Positions 21,460 through 31,349 of a DNA stretch of 64,000 nt are shown in pieces (within the stretch, counting starts at the first letter, position 1; the number at the start of each line of letters is the position of its first letter). The DNA is taken from positions 186,001 through 250,000 of the forward strand of contig NZ_OZ060924.1 of NCBI RefSeq assembly GCF_964059955.1. The letters are read 5' to 3'. The notes beneath the pieces are model-generated. The model searched no databases. It was given only the letters and a program-made list of their open reading frames with translations, and was not told the DNA's origin. Origin of the DNA: Sodalis-like secondary symbiont of Drepanosiphum platanoidis (GTDB taxonomy: Bacteria; Pseudomonadota; Gammaproteobacteria; Enterobacterales; Enterobacteriaceae). The translations under genes were made by a program, and so were the position numbers.

Positions 21460-22905
21460 TTAATTTTTAAAAATTTTTTTATTAATTTTATTATTAATTA
21501 AATCAGTAATTGATCCTGTATATATTTCTGAAGATAATCCTATAGATTCATATAAAGTTGGATGAGCATGTATAGTAAGAGATATATCTTCTGCTTCACA
21601 TCCCATTTCAATTGCTAATCCAATCTCACCAAGAATTTCACCACCATTAATTCCAACAACAGATCCTCCCACAATTCTATTTGTTTTTTTATTAAAAATA
21701 AGTTTAGTTATTCCATTTGTTGCACCTGAAGATATAGCTCTTCCAGATGCAGACCAAGGAAATTTTGTAATCTCAAATTTATTTTTTTCATTATCTTTAA
21801 TATTTTTTTCGGTTAAACCAACCCATGCTATTTCAGGATCAGTATATGCTATATAAGGTATAATTTTAGGATTAAAAATATATTTTTTTCCAGAAATTAT
21901 TTCAGCAACAATATGACCTTCTTTCATACCTTTATGAGCAAGCATTGGTTGTCCTATAACATCTCCTATTGCATAAATATTTTTTATATTGGTTTGAAGA
22001 TTATTATTTACTTTTATAAAATTTTGTGAATTTAATTTAATTCCTAATTTATTAATTCCTATATTTTTACTATTTGGATATCTTCCTATTGCAATTATAA
22101 CAGCATCATATTCTTCTTCATAAATATATAAATTTTTGTCTTCCATTTTAACTAAAATTTTATTTTTATTATTACTTATAGAAATAACTTTAGTTTTTAA
22201 TATAAATTTAAATTTATTATTTAATATTTTTATAAAAATATTAATTATATCTTTATCTGCTAAAGGAATAATTTGATCAGATATTTCTACAATATCAATT
22301 TTTGATCCTAAAGAATGATATATAGTAGCCATTTCTAAACTAATAATTCCCCCACCAATTATTAATAATTTATTAGGAATAAATTTTAAATTTAATGCAT
22401 CTGTAGAATTCCATATATTTTTATTTTCTTTATTTAATAAAAATGGAAAATTAATTGGATAAGATCCAGTAGCAATAATTGCATATTCAAATTCTATAAA
22501 TATTTTATTTTTTGAATTTTCTACTTGAATTAAATTTTTATTTATAAATTTAGCATTTCCTTGAATAATTTCTATATTTCTAGATTGAAACATTTTGTTT
22601 AATCCAAAAGATAAATTTTCAATTATTTTTTTTTTCCAACTTTTTATTTTAAACAAATCAATTTCTATTTTATTTAAAAAAATATTTTTTTGCTTAAAAA
22701 AATTATATTCATTAATAATTTTAGAAATATGTAATAAAGTTTTAGACGGAATACATCCTACATTTAAACATACTCCTCCTAAATTAATATGACGTTCAAT
22801 TAATATTGTTTTTAATCCTAAATCAGAACACCGAAAAGCAGCAGAATAACCACTTGGTCCTGATCCAATAACAACAACATGAGTTTTAATATTGTTTTTT
22901 ATCAT
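21460..22905 (-). CDS. lpd: Dihydrolipoyl dehydrogenase
   Basis: Lpd is the FAD-containing E3 that reoxidises dihydrolipoyl groups of pyruvate dehydrogenase. The 481 residues compare with 474 in E. coli. FAD-binding GSGPSGYSA is at about 14-22, the redox pair is C46/C51 in GGVCLNVGC, the NAD-binding GGGIISLE follows, and the catalytic dyad is H448/E453 in HAHPTLYE. AAAGGAATGT precedes the ATG. Last gene of aceE-aceF-lpd, 38 bases after aceF. Confidence 0.97.
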   Translation of the reverse strand: MIKNNIKTHVVVIGSGPSGYSAAFRCSDLGLKTILIERHINLGGVCLNVGCIPSKTLLHISKIINEYNFFKQKNIFLNKIEIDLFKIKSWKKKIIENLSFGLNKMFQSRNIEIIQGNAKFINKNLIQVENSKNKIFIEFEYAIIATGSYPINFPFLLNKENKNIWNSTDALNLKFIPNKLLIIGGGIISLEMATIYHSLGSKIDIVEISDQIIPLADKDIINIFIKILNNKFKFILKTKVISISNNKNKILVKMEDKNLYIYEEEYDAVIIAIGRYPNSKNIGINKLGIKLNSQNFIKVNNNLQTNIKNIYAIGDVIGQPMLAHKGMKEGHIVAEIISGKKYIFNPKIIPYIAYTDPEIAWVGLTEKNIKDNEKNKFEITKFPWSASGRAISSGATNGITKLIFNKKTNRIVGGSVVGINGGEILGEIGLAIEMGCEAEDISLTIHAHPTLYESIGLSSEIYTGSITDLINNKINKKIFKN

Positions 22906-22943
22906 ACATTCCTTTTTATTTTAAAATTATTTTATATAAAATA

Positions 22944-24461
22944 TTACATTAATAATAAACGAATATCTGATGATATTTCTTTAATAAAATTAATAAATCT
23001 TACACCATCAGATCCATCTATAACTTGATGATCATATGATAATGAAAGTGGTAACATTAATCTAGGAACAAATTTATCTTTAATCCAAATTGGTTTTATT
23101 ATTGATTTAGATAAACCAAGAATTGCAACTTCAGGAGAATTAATAATTGGAGTAAAAAATAATCCACCAATACCACCTAAATTAGAAATAGTAAAACATC
23201 CACCTTGCATATCATTATATTTAATAGTTCCAGATCTAGCTTTATTATATAAAAAAATTAATTCATGATATATATCAATAATATTTTTTTTATCTACATC
23301 TTTTAATACAGGAACTAATAAACCTTTTTCTGTTTCTACAGCTATACCAATATTAAAATATTTTTTTAAAATTAATTTTTTTTTATTACATGATAATGAA
23401 CTATTAAAGCGTTTAAATTTTTTTAATGCTTTAAAAATTATTTTTACTAAAAAAGGTAAAATAGTAATTTTAATATTTTTATTTAAATTTTTAAATTCAT
23501 CGTTTTTATGTTTTCTAAATATTTCTAATTCTGTAATATCTGCATAATCAAATTGAGTAACATGAGGAATATTTCTCCAATTTTTTTTTAAATTCATTCC
23601 AGAAATTTTTTGAATATTATTTAATTTAATAACTTTAATTTTTCCAAATTTTTCAAAATTTATTTTTTTTAAAATTTTATTATCATTAATATTTGAATTA
23701 GATATATCTTTATTTTTTTTTAAAATATTTTTTATATAATTTGTAATATCTTCACGAATAATTCTTTTTTTTCTTCCAGTTCCATTAATTTTTTTTAAAT
23801 TAATATTAAATTCATATGCAAGTCTACGAATTATTGGAGTTGCATAAGGTTTTAAATTATTGTTATTTTTATTAATTAACAAATCATTTTTATTAATTAA
23901 TAAATTATTTTTATTATCAAATAATTCTTTATTTTTTTTAAATATAGAATTTTTATTTTTAATTAATTCTATAACAGCTATAATTGAATTAGAATTAATA
24001 ACATCATTAATTTTTATTTTTATTAATTTTATTAAACATTTAAATGGAGATATTATATTAGTTATATGAGAATTTTCTTCAACAGAAATTAAACAAGAAT
24101 TTTTATTAATTATATCTCCAATTTTTATCATAATATTTTTGACTATTACAGATTTTTTATAAAATTTATTTGAAATATAAATTTTTTTATCTTTTTCATA
24201 AAAAAAATCAAATGAATTTATAATTTTTTCATTATTTTTAAATAACATAATAGTTTTATTTGTATAAATTTTATCACCTATTTTAATTAATATTTTTTTT
24301 ATAAATCCATTTTTTGGAGATGGTATTTCTATAGAAGTTTTATCTCCTTCTATAACAATCAAAGATTCTTCTTTTTTAACTTCATCTCCTATTTTTTTTA
24401 AAATCTCAATAACTTCAAATTCATCTGAACCAATATCTGGAACTTTAATTTTAGTATACAT
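22944..24461 (-). CDS. aceF: Dihydrolipoyl acetyltransferase (PDH E2), one intact and one degenerate lipoyl domain
   Basis: AceF is the core of pyruvate dehydrogenase and transfers acetyl groups to CoA. It has 505 residues against 630 in E. coli, which has three lipoyl domains. Domain 1 (about 1-75) carries lipoyl Lys41 in EGDKTSIE. A second lipoyl-like stretch (about 100-167) aligns well, but the EGDKAS motif reads EENSHI, with Ser131 where the lipoylated Lys should be. A Lys/Asn/Leu linker with short repeats (about 170-203) follows, then the subunit-binding domain (about 205-242) and the catalytic domain with DHQVIDG (His478, Asp482). AAGGA lies upstream. The gene follows aceE by 24 bases. 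Confidence 0.95.
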   Translation of the reverse strand: MYTKIKVPDIGSDEFEVIEILKKIGDEVKKEESLIVIEGDKTSIEIPSPKNGFIKKILIKIGDKIYTNKTIMLFKNNEKIINSFDFFYEKDKKIYISNKFYKKSVIVKNIMIKIGDIINKNSCLISVEENSHITNIISPFKCLIKLIKIKINDVINSNSIIAVIELIKNKNSIFKKNKELFDNKNNLLINKNDLLINKNNNNLKPYATPIIRRLAYEFNINLKKINGTGRKKRIIREDITNYIKNILKKNKDISNSNINDNKILKKINFEKFGKIKVIKLNNIQKISGMNLKKNWRNIPHVTQFDYADITELEIFRKHKNDEFKNLNKNIKITILPFLVKIIFKALKKFKRFNSSLSCNKKKLILKKYFNIGIAVETEKGLLVPVLKDVDKKNIIDIYHELIFLYNKARSGTIKYNDMQGGCFTISNLGGIGGLFFTPIINSPEVAILGLSKSIIKPIWIKDKFVPRLMLPLSLSYDHQVIDGSDGVRFINFIKEISSDIRLLLM

Positions 24462-24485
24462 TATATAATGTATCCTTATTTTAAT

Positions 24486-27149
24486 TCATACAAGTTGAGG
24501 ATTAATTTTATTAATATCAATAGAATATTTTATAATAGCTTTTTCTACTAAATCAATACTAACCATTTTATTCTTAGATAAAACATATAAAGAAGAAACA
24601 ACAATATAATTTGTATTTATTTCAAAATAAGATCTAAGATTTTCTCTACTATCAGATAATCCAAATCCATCAGTACCTAAAACAAAAAAATCATTATTAG
24701 ATACAAAATTACGTATTTGTTCAGCAAATAATCTCATATAATCTGTAGAAATAACTATAGGAGAATTATTTAATATTTTTGCAATATAAGGTATTTTAGG
24801 TTTTTTACTAGGATTTAACATATTCCATCTAATACAATTATGACCATCTCTTGCAAGTTCAGTAAATGAAGTAGCACTATATACATCAGATCCTATATTA
24901 TATTCTGAACTTAAAATTTTTGATGCAGCTATAACATCTAATAAAATAGATCCAGATCCAATTAATTGAATATGTCCATTATTACCTAATAAATTTTTTA
25001 TTTTATATATACCTTTACAAATACCATTTTCAGAATTTTTAGGCATACTTGGCATATGATATTTTTCATTTAATGTTGTTATATAATAATATATATTTTC
25101 TTGTTTTTTTCCATACATTCTTTCTAAACCATTTTGAATAATAACAGCTATTTCATATGCATATGTTGGATTGTAAGAAATACAACTCGGAATAGTTAAA
25201 GATTGAATATGACTATGTCCATCAGCATGCTGTAATCCTTCACCATTTAAAGTTGTACGACCAGATGTAGCTCCAATTAAAAATCCTTTAGCTTGTTGAT
25301 CTCCTGCAGACCAATATAAATCTCCTGTTCTTTGAAAACCAAACATAGAATAATAAATATAAAATGGAATCATAGGTAAATTATTTGTACTGTATGATGT
25401 AGCAGCAGCTATCCATGAAGAAACTGATCCTAATTCATTTATTCCTTCTTGTAATATTTGTCCTGATTTATTTTCTTTATAAAAAGATATTTTTTTATAA
25501 TCTTCTGGAATATATTTTTGTCCTTCTGAATTATAAATTCCTATTGTTCTAAATAATCCTTCCATTCCAAATGTTCTTGCTTCATCAGGAATTATTGGTA
25601 CTATATAATTTTTAATTTTATCTTTTTTTAATAAAATATTTAATATTCTAAGAAAAGCAATTGTAGTAGATATATTTTTTTTTTGTTTTATTAAAATATT
25701 TTGAAAATTTTTTAAAGATGGAATTTTTATATAATTTTTAAATTTATTGTTTCTTTTTGGAACATATCCATAAAGTTTTTTTCTATTTTTATGTAAATAA
25801 TTATATTCTTCAGAATTTTTTTTAAATTTAATATATGGAAGATATGAAATTTTTTCATCAGTAATATTTGATAAATTAAATCTATTTCTAAAATATTTTA
25901 AACTTTCTATATCTATTTTTTTTACTTGATGAGCAATATTCATACCTTCAGCAGATGTACCCATTCCATATCCTTTTACTGTATGAAATAAAATAACTAC
26001 AGGTTTTCCAATTATTTCTTTTGCTCTTTTTATAGCAGAATAAATTTTTTTAGAATCATGACCACCACGATTTAATTCTAAAATTTCTTCATCTTTCATA
26101 TCTTTTATAAGATTTTTTGTTTCAATGTATTTACCAAAAAAGTTTTTTCTTATATATTCTGCATTTTTTGAAGTATAATTTTGAAAATCTCCATCTACTG
26201 TTTCATTAATAAGTTTTATTAATTTTCCACTTTTATCTTTTTTAAATAAATTATCCCATTTGCTATTCCAAATAACTTTAATTACTTCCCATCCAGAACC
26301 ATAAAATATATTTTCTAATTCATTAATAATTTTTCCATTACCAAATACAGGACCATCTAATCTTTGTAAATTACAATTTATAAGAAAAATTAAATTATCT
26401 AATTTATTTCTTCCTGCAACAGATAATGCTCCTTTTGATTCTGGTTCATCCATTTCACCATCCCCTAAAAAAGCATATATTGTTTGTGAAGAAGTATCTT
26501 TAATAGATCTATTATGTAAATATTTTAAAAATTTAGCTTGATAAATAGCATTAATAGGTCCTAAACCCATAGATACAGTAGGAAATTGCCAAAATTCTGG
26601 CATCATTCTTGGATGAGGATAAGAAGATAATCCTTTTTTATTAACCTCTTGTCTAAAATTGTCTAATTGTTCTTCATTTAATCTTCCTTCTAAAAAAGCT
26701 CTAGAATAAATACCTGGAGAAATATGTCCTTGAAAATATATTATATCTCCATTATCTTTTGAATTTTTAGCTCGAAAAAAATGATTAAAACATACTTCAT
26801 ATATTGTTGCAGCAGATTGAAAAGAAGCTATATGTCCTCCAAGTTCTAAATTTTTTCTTGAAGCTCTAAGAACTATCATAAGAGCGTTCCAACGTATAAC
26901 AGAACGAATTCTATATTCTATATCTAAGTCACCAGGATATTTTTCTTCTTCTTCTACTGATATAGTATTAATATAATCTTTACAAAAAGAATTATATAAA
27001 AAATATTTTTTTATAGATGTTTTTTTTATAATATTTTTAATTAAAAATTTTGCTCTTTTTTTTCCTTCATTTTTTATAACTGATTCAATTGAATCTATCC
27101 ATTCTTTTGTTTCTATAGGATCTATATCATGATATAAATCTTTTGACAT
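24486..27149 (-). CDS. aceE: Pyruvate dehydrogenase E1 component
   Basis: AceE is the thiamine-diphosphate-dependent, homodimeric E1 that decarboxylates pyruvate and acetylates the lipoyl group of AceF. The 887 residues equal the E. coli length. The ThDP-binding segment GDGEMDEPE lies near 230, with NLQRLDGPV after it; IVPDEARTFGMEG (as IIPDEARTFGMEG) and the GEGLQHADGHSH region are also kept. AAAGGAATAA precedes the ATG. pdhR, the usual upstream regulator gene, is absent. The enzyme itself needs thiamine diphosphate, linking it to the thiamine-related genes in this window. Confidence 0.98.
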   Translation of the reverse strand: MSKDLYHDIDPIETKEWIDSIESVIKNEGKKRAKFLIKNIIKKTSIKKYFLYNSFCKDYINTISVEEEEKYPGDLDIEYRIRSVIRWNALMIVLRASRKNLELGGHIASFQSAATIYEVCFNHFFRAKNSKDNGDIIYFQGHISPGIYSRAFLEGRLNEEQLDNFRQEVNKKGLSSYPHPRMMPEFWQFPTVSMGLGPINAIYQAKFLKYLHNRSIKDTSSQTIYAFLGDGEMDEPESKGALSVAGRNKLDNLIFLINCNLQRLDGPVFGNGKIINELENIFYGSGWEVIKVIWNSKWDNLFKKDKSGKLIKLINETVDGDFQNYTSKNAEYIRKNFFGKYIETKNLIKDMKDEEILELNRGGHDSKKIYSAIKRAKEIIGKPVVILFHTVKGYGMGTSAEGMNIAHQVKKIDIESLKYFRNRFNLSNITDEKISYLPYIKFKKNSEEYNYLHKNRKKLYGYVPKRNNKFKNYIKIPSLKNFQNILIKQKKNISTTIAFLRILNILLKKDKIKNYIVPIIPDEARTFGMEGLFRTIGIYNSEGQKYIPEDYKKISFYKENKSGQILQEGINELGSVSSWIAAATSYSTNNLPMIPFYIYYSMFGFQRTGDLYWSAGDQQAKGFLIGATSGRTTLNGEGLQHADGHSHIQSLTIPSCISYNPTYAYEIAVIIQNGLERMYGKKQENIYYYITTLNEKYHMPSMPKNSENGICKGIYKIKNLLGNNGHIQLIGSGSILLDVIAASKILSSEYNIGSDVYSATSFTELARDGHNCIRWNMLNPSKKPKIPYIAKILNNSPIVISTDYMRLFAEQIRNFVSNNDFFVLGTDGFGLSDSRENLRSYFEINTNYIVVSSLYVLSKNKMVSIDLVEKAIIKYSIDINKINPQLV

Positions 27150-27389
27150 AATTTTATTCCTTTTAAATATAATTAAAAAATAATATTTATTATATATTTA
27201 CATAAATTTTTTAAATAAATTTAATATAAATATTTATAATATTTTATTAAATTTTTTATATTTTTAATAAATATTAAATTAATTTATTAATTAATAATAA
27301 ATTATAATTTTTAATTAATTTTTTTTAAAATTTTTAAAAAATATAAAAATATTTTTTAATAAAAATTACTTTAATAAATTAAATATAAT

Positions 27390-29150
27390 TTACCAATTAA
27401 TTCCAATTTCTTTACTAATTAAATAATTAATCATTTTTAAATTTTCTTTTACTTGAAAAAAAAAATAAATTTTATTAGAGACATTTATACCAACATTTTT
27501 AATAGAATTTAAAGAATAAATATCTGCATTAATTAATAAATTTATTTTTTTATAATGATAAGCGATATTATGAGATATAGTTATACCTACTTTTGGTATT
27601 CCTAATGAATAAATAAATCTTGGAAAAGTAGTATTTTTAGATGTTTTCAAAGATTTTAATAATTTTTTAGCTAATTTAATATTAATTCTATTAATTTTTA
27701 ATAAAGATAATAAATTAATTTTAAACAATTCAATTGGATTTTTTGCTATATTTTTATCAACCAATTCATTTATAATTTTTTTACCAAATCCTTTAATATT
27801 CATAGCATTTTTTGATACAAAATGTTTTAATTTTTCTTTAGATTGAGCAATACAATTTATAGAATTTAAACAATATAAATTAATATCTTCATTTAATCTT
27901 TTAATAATAGAATTACATATTGGACAATAATTAGGAATATTAATTTTTTTTGCATTTTTAGGTCTAAATTTTTTAATAACATTTATAATTTTAGGTATTA
28001 CATCTCCAGATCTACTAACAGTAACTGTATCTCCAATCATAATTTTTAATCTATTAATTTCATTAAAATTATAAAGATTTACATTACTAATTTTTATTCC
28101 TGATATATATATAGGTTTTAATCTAGCAACAGGTGTTAATATTCCAGTTCTACTTACTTGAAAATCTACATTTTTAATTTTTGTAATTCCTTTTTTAGAA
28201 GGAAATTTATATGCTATAGCCCATCTTGGATAACTAGAAGAATATCCTATTTTTTTTTGTAAAATTTTATCATCTACTTTTATAACAATTCCATCTATTT
28301 CAAAATTTAATTTTTTTCTAATATTTAAAATATATTTATAATAATTAAAAATTTCTTTAATATTTTTACATTGTTTTATATTTTCATTTATTGGAATATT
28401 TAATTTTTTTAAAAATTTTAAAGAGTTAAAATGACTTTTTGGAAAATATTCTTTGTTTGACCAATTAATTACATAACAAAAAAAATTTAATTTATTTTTT
28501 AAAAAATTTGAAGAATTAATTCTTCTAAGACTTCCAGATGCTGCATTTCTTAAACTATTAAATATTTTCTTATTTTGTTCTTTTAATTTTTTATTAATTT
28601 TTATAAAATTTTTTTTTAACATAAAAACTTCTCCCCTTAATTCAAAAAGGGAAGGAATATTATTATATTTTTTTAAATTAATAGGAAGATTTTTAATCAT
28701 ATTAATATTTTTGGTAACATCTTCTCCTATATTTCCATCTCCTCTAGTAGAAATTTTAAATAATTTACTATCTTTATAAATTACACTAACTGCTAATCCA
28801 TCTATTTTTAATTCACAACAATATAATATATTTTTTATATTATTATTTTTTTTTAATATTTTTTTTATAAAATGTTTAATTTGTTTTTTTTCATATGCAT
28901 TATTTAAAGATAACATAGGAGTTTTATGTTTAATTTTTTTAAATTTTTTTTTAATAAAACCAGAAACAGATTGTGTTGGAGAATTTTTAGTGATAAAATT
29001 AGTTTGTTTTTTTTCTAAAATTTTTAATTTTTTTATATAATAATCATATTGTTCATTAGATATATTTTGAGTATTTTTTCCAAAATATAATAAATTATGT
29101 TTATGTATTTTTTTTAATAATTTTTTTATTTTTTTTTTTATTTTATCCAT
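27390..29150 (-). CDS. ligA: NAD-dependent DNA ligase lacking the BRCT domain
   Basis: LigA seals nicks during replication and repair. The N-terminal Ia and nucleotidyltransferase domains are present with the adenylated Lys115 in ELKIDG. The OB fold follows, then a four-cysteine zinc finger (CPIC ... CLNSINC, about 400-427) and helix-hairpin-helix repeats. The protein stops at residue 586 (E. coli 671), at the GVHW-like GINW that precedes the BRCT domain in E. coli, so that domain is cleanly missing. GAGAAA precedes the ATG. T11 on the plus strand (29129-29139) is an A11 run in the first codons. No BRCT remnant is visible in the 240 bases downstream. Confidence 0.95.
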   Translation of the reverse strand: MDKIKKKIKKLLKKIHKHNLLYFGKNTQNISNEQYDYYIKKLKILEKKQTNFITKNSPTQSVSGFIKKKFKKIKHKTPMLSLNNAYEKKQIKHFIKKILKKNNNIKNILYCCELKIDGLAVSVIYKDSKLFKISTRGDGNIGEDVTKNINMIKNLPINLKKYNNIPSLFELRGEVFMLKKNFIKINKKLKEQNKKIFNSLRNAASGSLRRINSSNFLKNKLNFFCYVINWSNKEYFPKSHFNSLKFLKKLNIPINENIKQCKNIKEIFNYYKYILNIRKKLNFEIDGIVIKVDDKILQKKIGYSSSYPRWAIAYKFPSKKGITKIKNVDFQVSRTGILTPVARLKPIYISGIKISNVNLYNFNEINRLKIMIGDTVTVSRSGDVIPKIINVIKKFRPKNAKKINIPNYCPICNSIIKRLNEDINLYCLNSINCIAQSKEKLKHFVSKNAMNIKGFGKKIINELVDKNIAKNPIELFKINLLSLLKINRINIKLAKKLLKSLKTSKNTTFPRFIYSLGIPKVGITISHNIAYHYKKINLLINADIYSLNSIKNVGINVSNKIYFFFQVKENLKMINYLISKEIGINW

Positions 29151-29392
29151 AAAATTTCTCTAAAGTAATTTATTTATATATTTTTTATATATAAAAATAA
29201 ATTTATATTATATTAATAATTTTATTTATTAATTTTAAATATAAATTTAAAATTAATAAATTTTATAATATATATTATAATATATATTTTTAATTAAATT
29301 AAAAAAATAATTAATATTTTATATAAAATTTTTTATTTATTTTTTTTATATTTAAATAATTTAATTATATAAATATTTTTTTAATTAAAGTA

Positions 29393-29420
29393 TTGTTTAA
29401 TTTTTAAAATATTTTATAAT
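29393..29420 (+). promoter_or_regulatory. Promoter of tRNA-Gly
   Basis: TTGTTT (29393-29398) and a consensus TATAAT (29415-29420) are separated by 16 bases. The mature tRNA begins 18 bases after the -10. Confidence 0.6.
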
Positions 29421-29437
29421 ATGTATTATATACAATT

Positions 29438-29509
29438 GCGGGAATAGCTCAGAGGTAGAGCATAACCTTGCCAAGGTTGGAGTCGCGAGTTCGAATCTCG
29501 TTTCCCGCT
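29438..29509 (+). tRNA. tRNA-Gly (anticodon GCC)
   Basis: Cloverleaf with acceptor GCGGGAA/TTCCCGC, D arm at 29447-29461, anticodon stem 29463-29467/29475-29479 with GCC at 29470-29472, T loop TTCGAAT and discriminator T at 29509. It matches E. coli tRNA-Gly(GCC) except for small D-loop and anticodon-stem changes. CCA is not encoded. It stands alone between ligA and eno. Confidence 0.98.
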
Positions 29510-29714
29510 TAAAATTATAAATTTTAAAAAAAATTTTATATAAAAAATTTTATATTTAAATTTAAATAAATTAATTTATATAAAAATATAAATATTTTAT
29601 TTAATTTAAATTAATTATGTATATTTATATATAAAAATTATTTTTATATTTTTTAAAAAAAATTAATTATAAATATTTGTATTATTTATTAATTAATAAA
29701 TATTAATTATATAT

Positions 29715-31016
29715 TTATATTTGATTTTTTATTTCTTTTGATCCATAAAAATTTACTTTATTTCCTAAATTTTCTTCAATACGAATTAATTGATTATATT
29801 TAGCTATTCTTTCTGATCTACTCATAGATCCAGTTTTAATTTGTCCAGCTGATGTTCCTACAGATAAATCAGCTATTGATACATCTTCTGTTTCTCCTGA
29901 ACGATGAGAAATAATTACAGAATATCCTGATTTTTTTGCCATTTTAATAGCAGATAATGTTTCTGTTAAGGATCCTATTTGATTTAATTTAATTAAAATA
30001 GAATTTGCTGCTCCTAATTTTATTCCTTTTTTTAAAAGATTAGTATTTGTAACAAATAAATCATCTCCAACTATTTGTATTCTTTTACCTAAAATTTTTG
30101 TTTGATATATAAAACCTTCCCAATCAGATTGATTTAATCCATCTTCAATAGAAAGAATAGAATATTTTTCAGTTAGTTCTTCTAAATAATGAGTAAATTC
30201 CTTAGAAGAAAAAATTTTATTTTCATTTTTTAAAATATATTTTTTTAAAGAACTATCATATAATTCAGAAGCAGCACAATCTATTGCCAATGTTACATCT
30301 TTTCCTAAAATATAATTTGATTTTTGAATTGCTTTTTGAATTATATCTAAAACTTCTTCATTTGAAGACATATTTGGGGAATATCCTCCTTCATCACCAA
30401 CAGATGTACTCATTCCTTTATTTTTTAAAATTAAACCTAAATTATGAAATATTTCTGATCCAATTCTTATAGATTCTTTAAAACTTTTTGCTCCAATTGG
30501 TTGAATCATAAATTCTTGAATATCTATATTATTATTAGAATGTTTTCCACCATTAATAATATTAATCATTGGTAATGGCATAGAAAATATATTAGGAGTT
30601 TCATTTAATTCAGCAATATATTCATATAAATTAATTCCTTTAGATTTAGAAAAAGCTTTAGCAATAGAAAGAGATAAAGCTAAAATAGAATTAGCTCCAA
30701 ATTTTGATTTATTTATAGTTCCATCAAGATTAATCATAAGATTATCTAAAAAAGATTGATTACTAGAACATTTTCCTATTAATGCATTTGCTAATGGACC
30801 ATTTATTGCTTTAACAGCTTTTGTTACACCTTTACCCATATAATAATTATTATTATTATCTCTAAGCTCTAAAGCTTCTCTTTTACCAACAGATGCACCA
30901 GAAGGAACAGAGGATACTCCAATTGATCCATCTTCTAAATAAACATCAGCTTCTACAGTTGGATATCCTCTAGAATCAAGAATTTCTCTTCCAATAATTT
31001 TTACAATTTTTGACAT
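29715..31016 (-). CDS. eno: Enolase
   Basis: Enolase converts 2-phosphoglycerate to phosphoenolpyruvate. The 433 residues match the E. coli length (432). [14 protein letters not shown] opens the protein; [10 protein letters not shown], the magnesium ligand regions SIEDGL and VGDDLFVTN, and the C-terminal SHRSGETED segment are intact. AAAGGAAA precedes the ATG. pyrG, the E. coli upstream partner, is absent. PEP from this step also feeds KdsA. Confidence 0.98.
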   Translation of the reverse strand: MSKIVKIIGREILDSRGYPTVEADVYLEDGSIGVSSVPSGASVGKREALELRDNNNNYYMGKGVTKAVKAINGPLANALIGKCSSNQSFLDNLMINLDGTINKSKFGANSILALSLSIAKAFSKSKGINLYEYIAELNETPNIFSMPLPMINIINGGKHSNNNIDIQEFMIQPIGAKSFKESIRIGSEIFHNLGLILKNKGMSTSVGDEGGYSPNMSSNEEVLDIIQKAIQKSNYILGKDVTLAIDCAASELYDSSLKKYILKNENKIFSSKEFTHYLEELTEKYSILSIEDGLNQSDWEGFIYQTKILGKRIQIVGDDLFVTNTNLLKKGIKLGAANSILIKLNQIGSLTETLSAIKMAKKSGYSVIISHRSGETEDVSIADLSVGTSAGQIKTGSMSRSERIAKYNQLIRIEENLGNKVNFYGSKEIKNQI

Positions 31017-31349
31017 AAAATTTCCTTTTAATAAAATATAAATAAGTAAAATTATTTTATAAATTAACTTTTTATTAATTAAATTTAATTAAATTTAATT
31101 AATAAAAAATAATATATTTTATATATATAAAATTATTTATATTAAATTAATTTTTTATATAAAATTTATTATTAATTTTATAAATTTATTATTAATTTTA
31201 TATATATTTTTATTATTAAATAATTAAATTTAAATATTTTATTAAAATTTTATATTATTTATATTTTTAATATAAAATATTATATATTTTATATATTCAT
31301 ATAAATAAAATTAAATTTTTAATTTAATTAAAATATTTTATTTAAATAA
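31017..31349. other. eno-waaA gap with a small tandem repeat
   Basis: No gene is visible. The stretch is nearly pure A/T. A 20-base unit is repeated twice in tandem at 31162-31181 and 31182-31201. Confidence 0.5.
31162..31201. repeat. Tandem repeat, two copies of a 20-base unit
   Basis: The two 20-base units differ by at most the flanking base. Two copies in AT-rich non-coding DNA are a likely replication-slippage product and no function is suggested. Confidence 0.6.

Noticed and set aside
23868-23925. Short direct repeats inside aceF as a mobile or CRISPR-like element
   Set aside because: They encode the Lys/Asn/Leu linker between lipoyl and binding domains and are ordinary coding slippage repeats.
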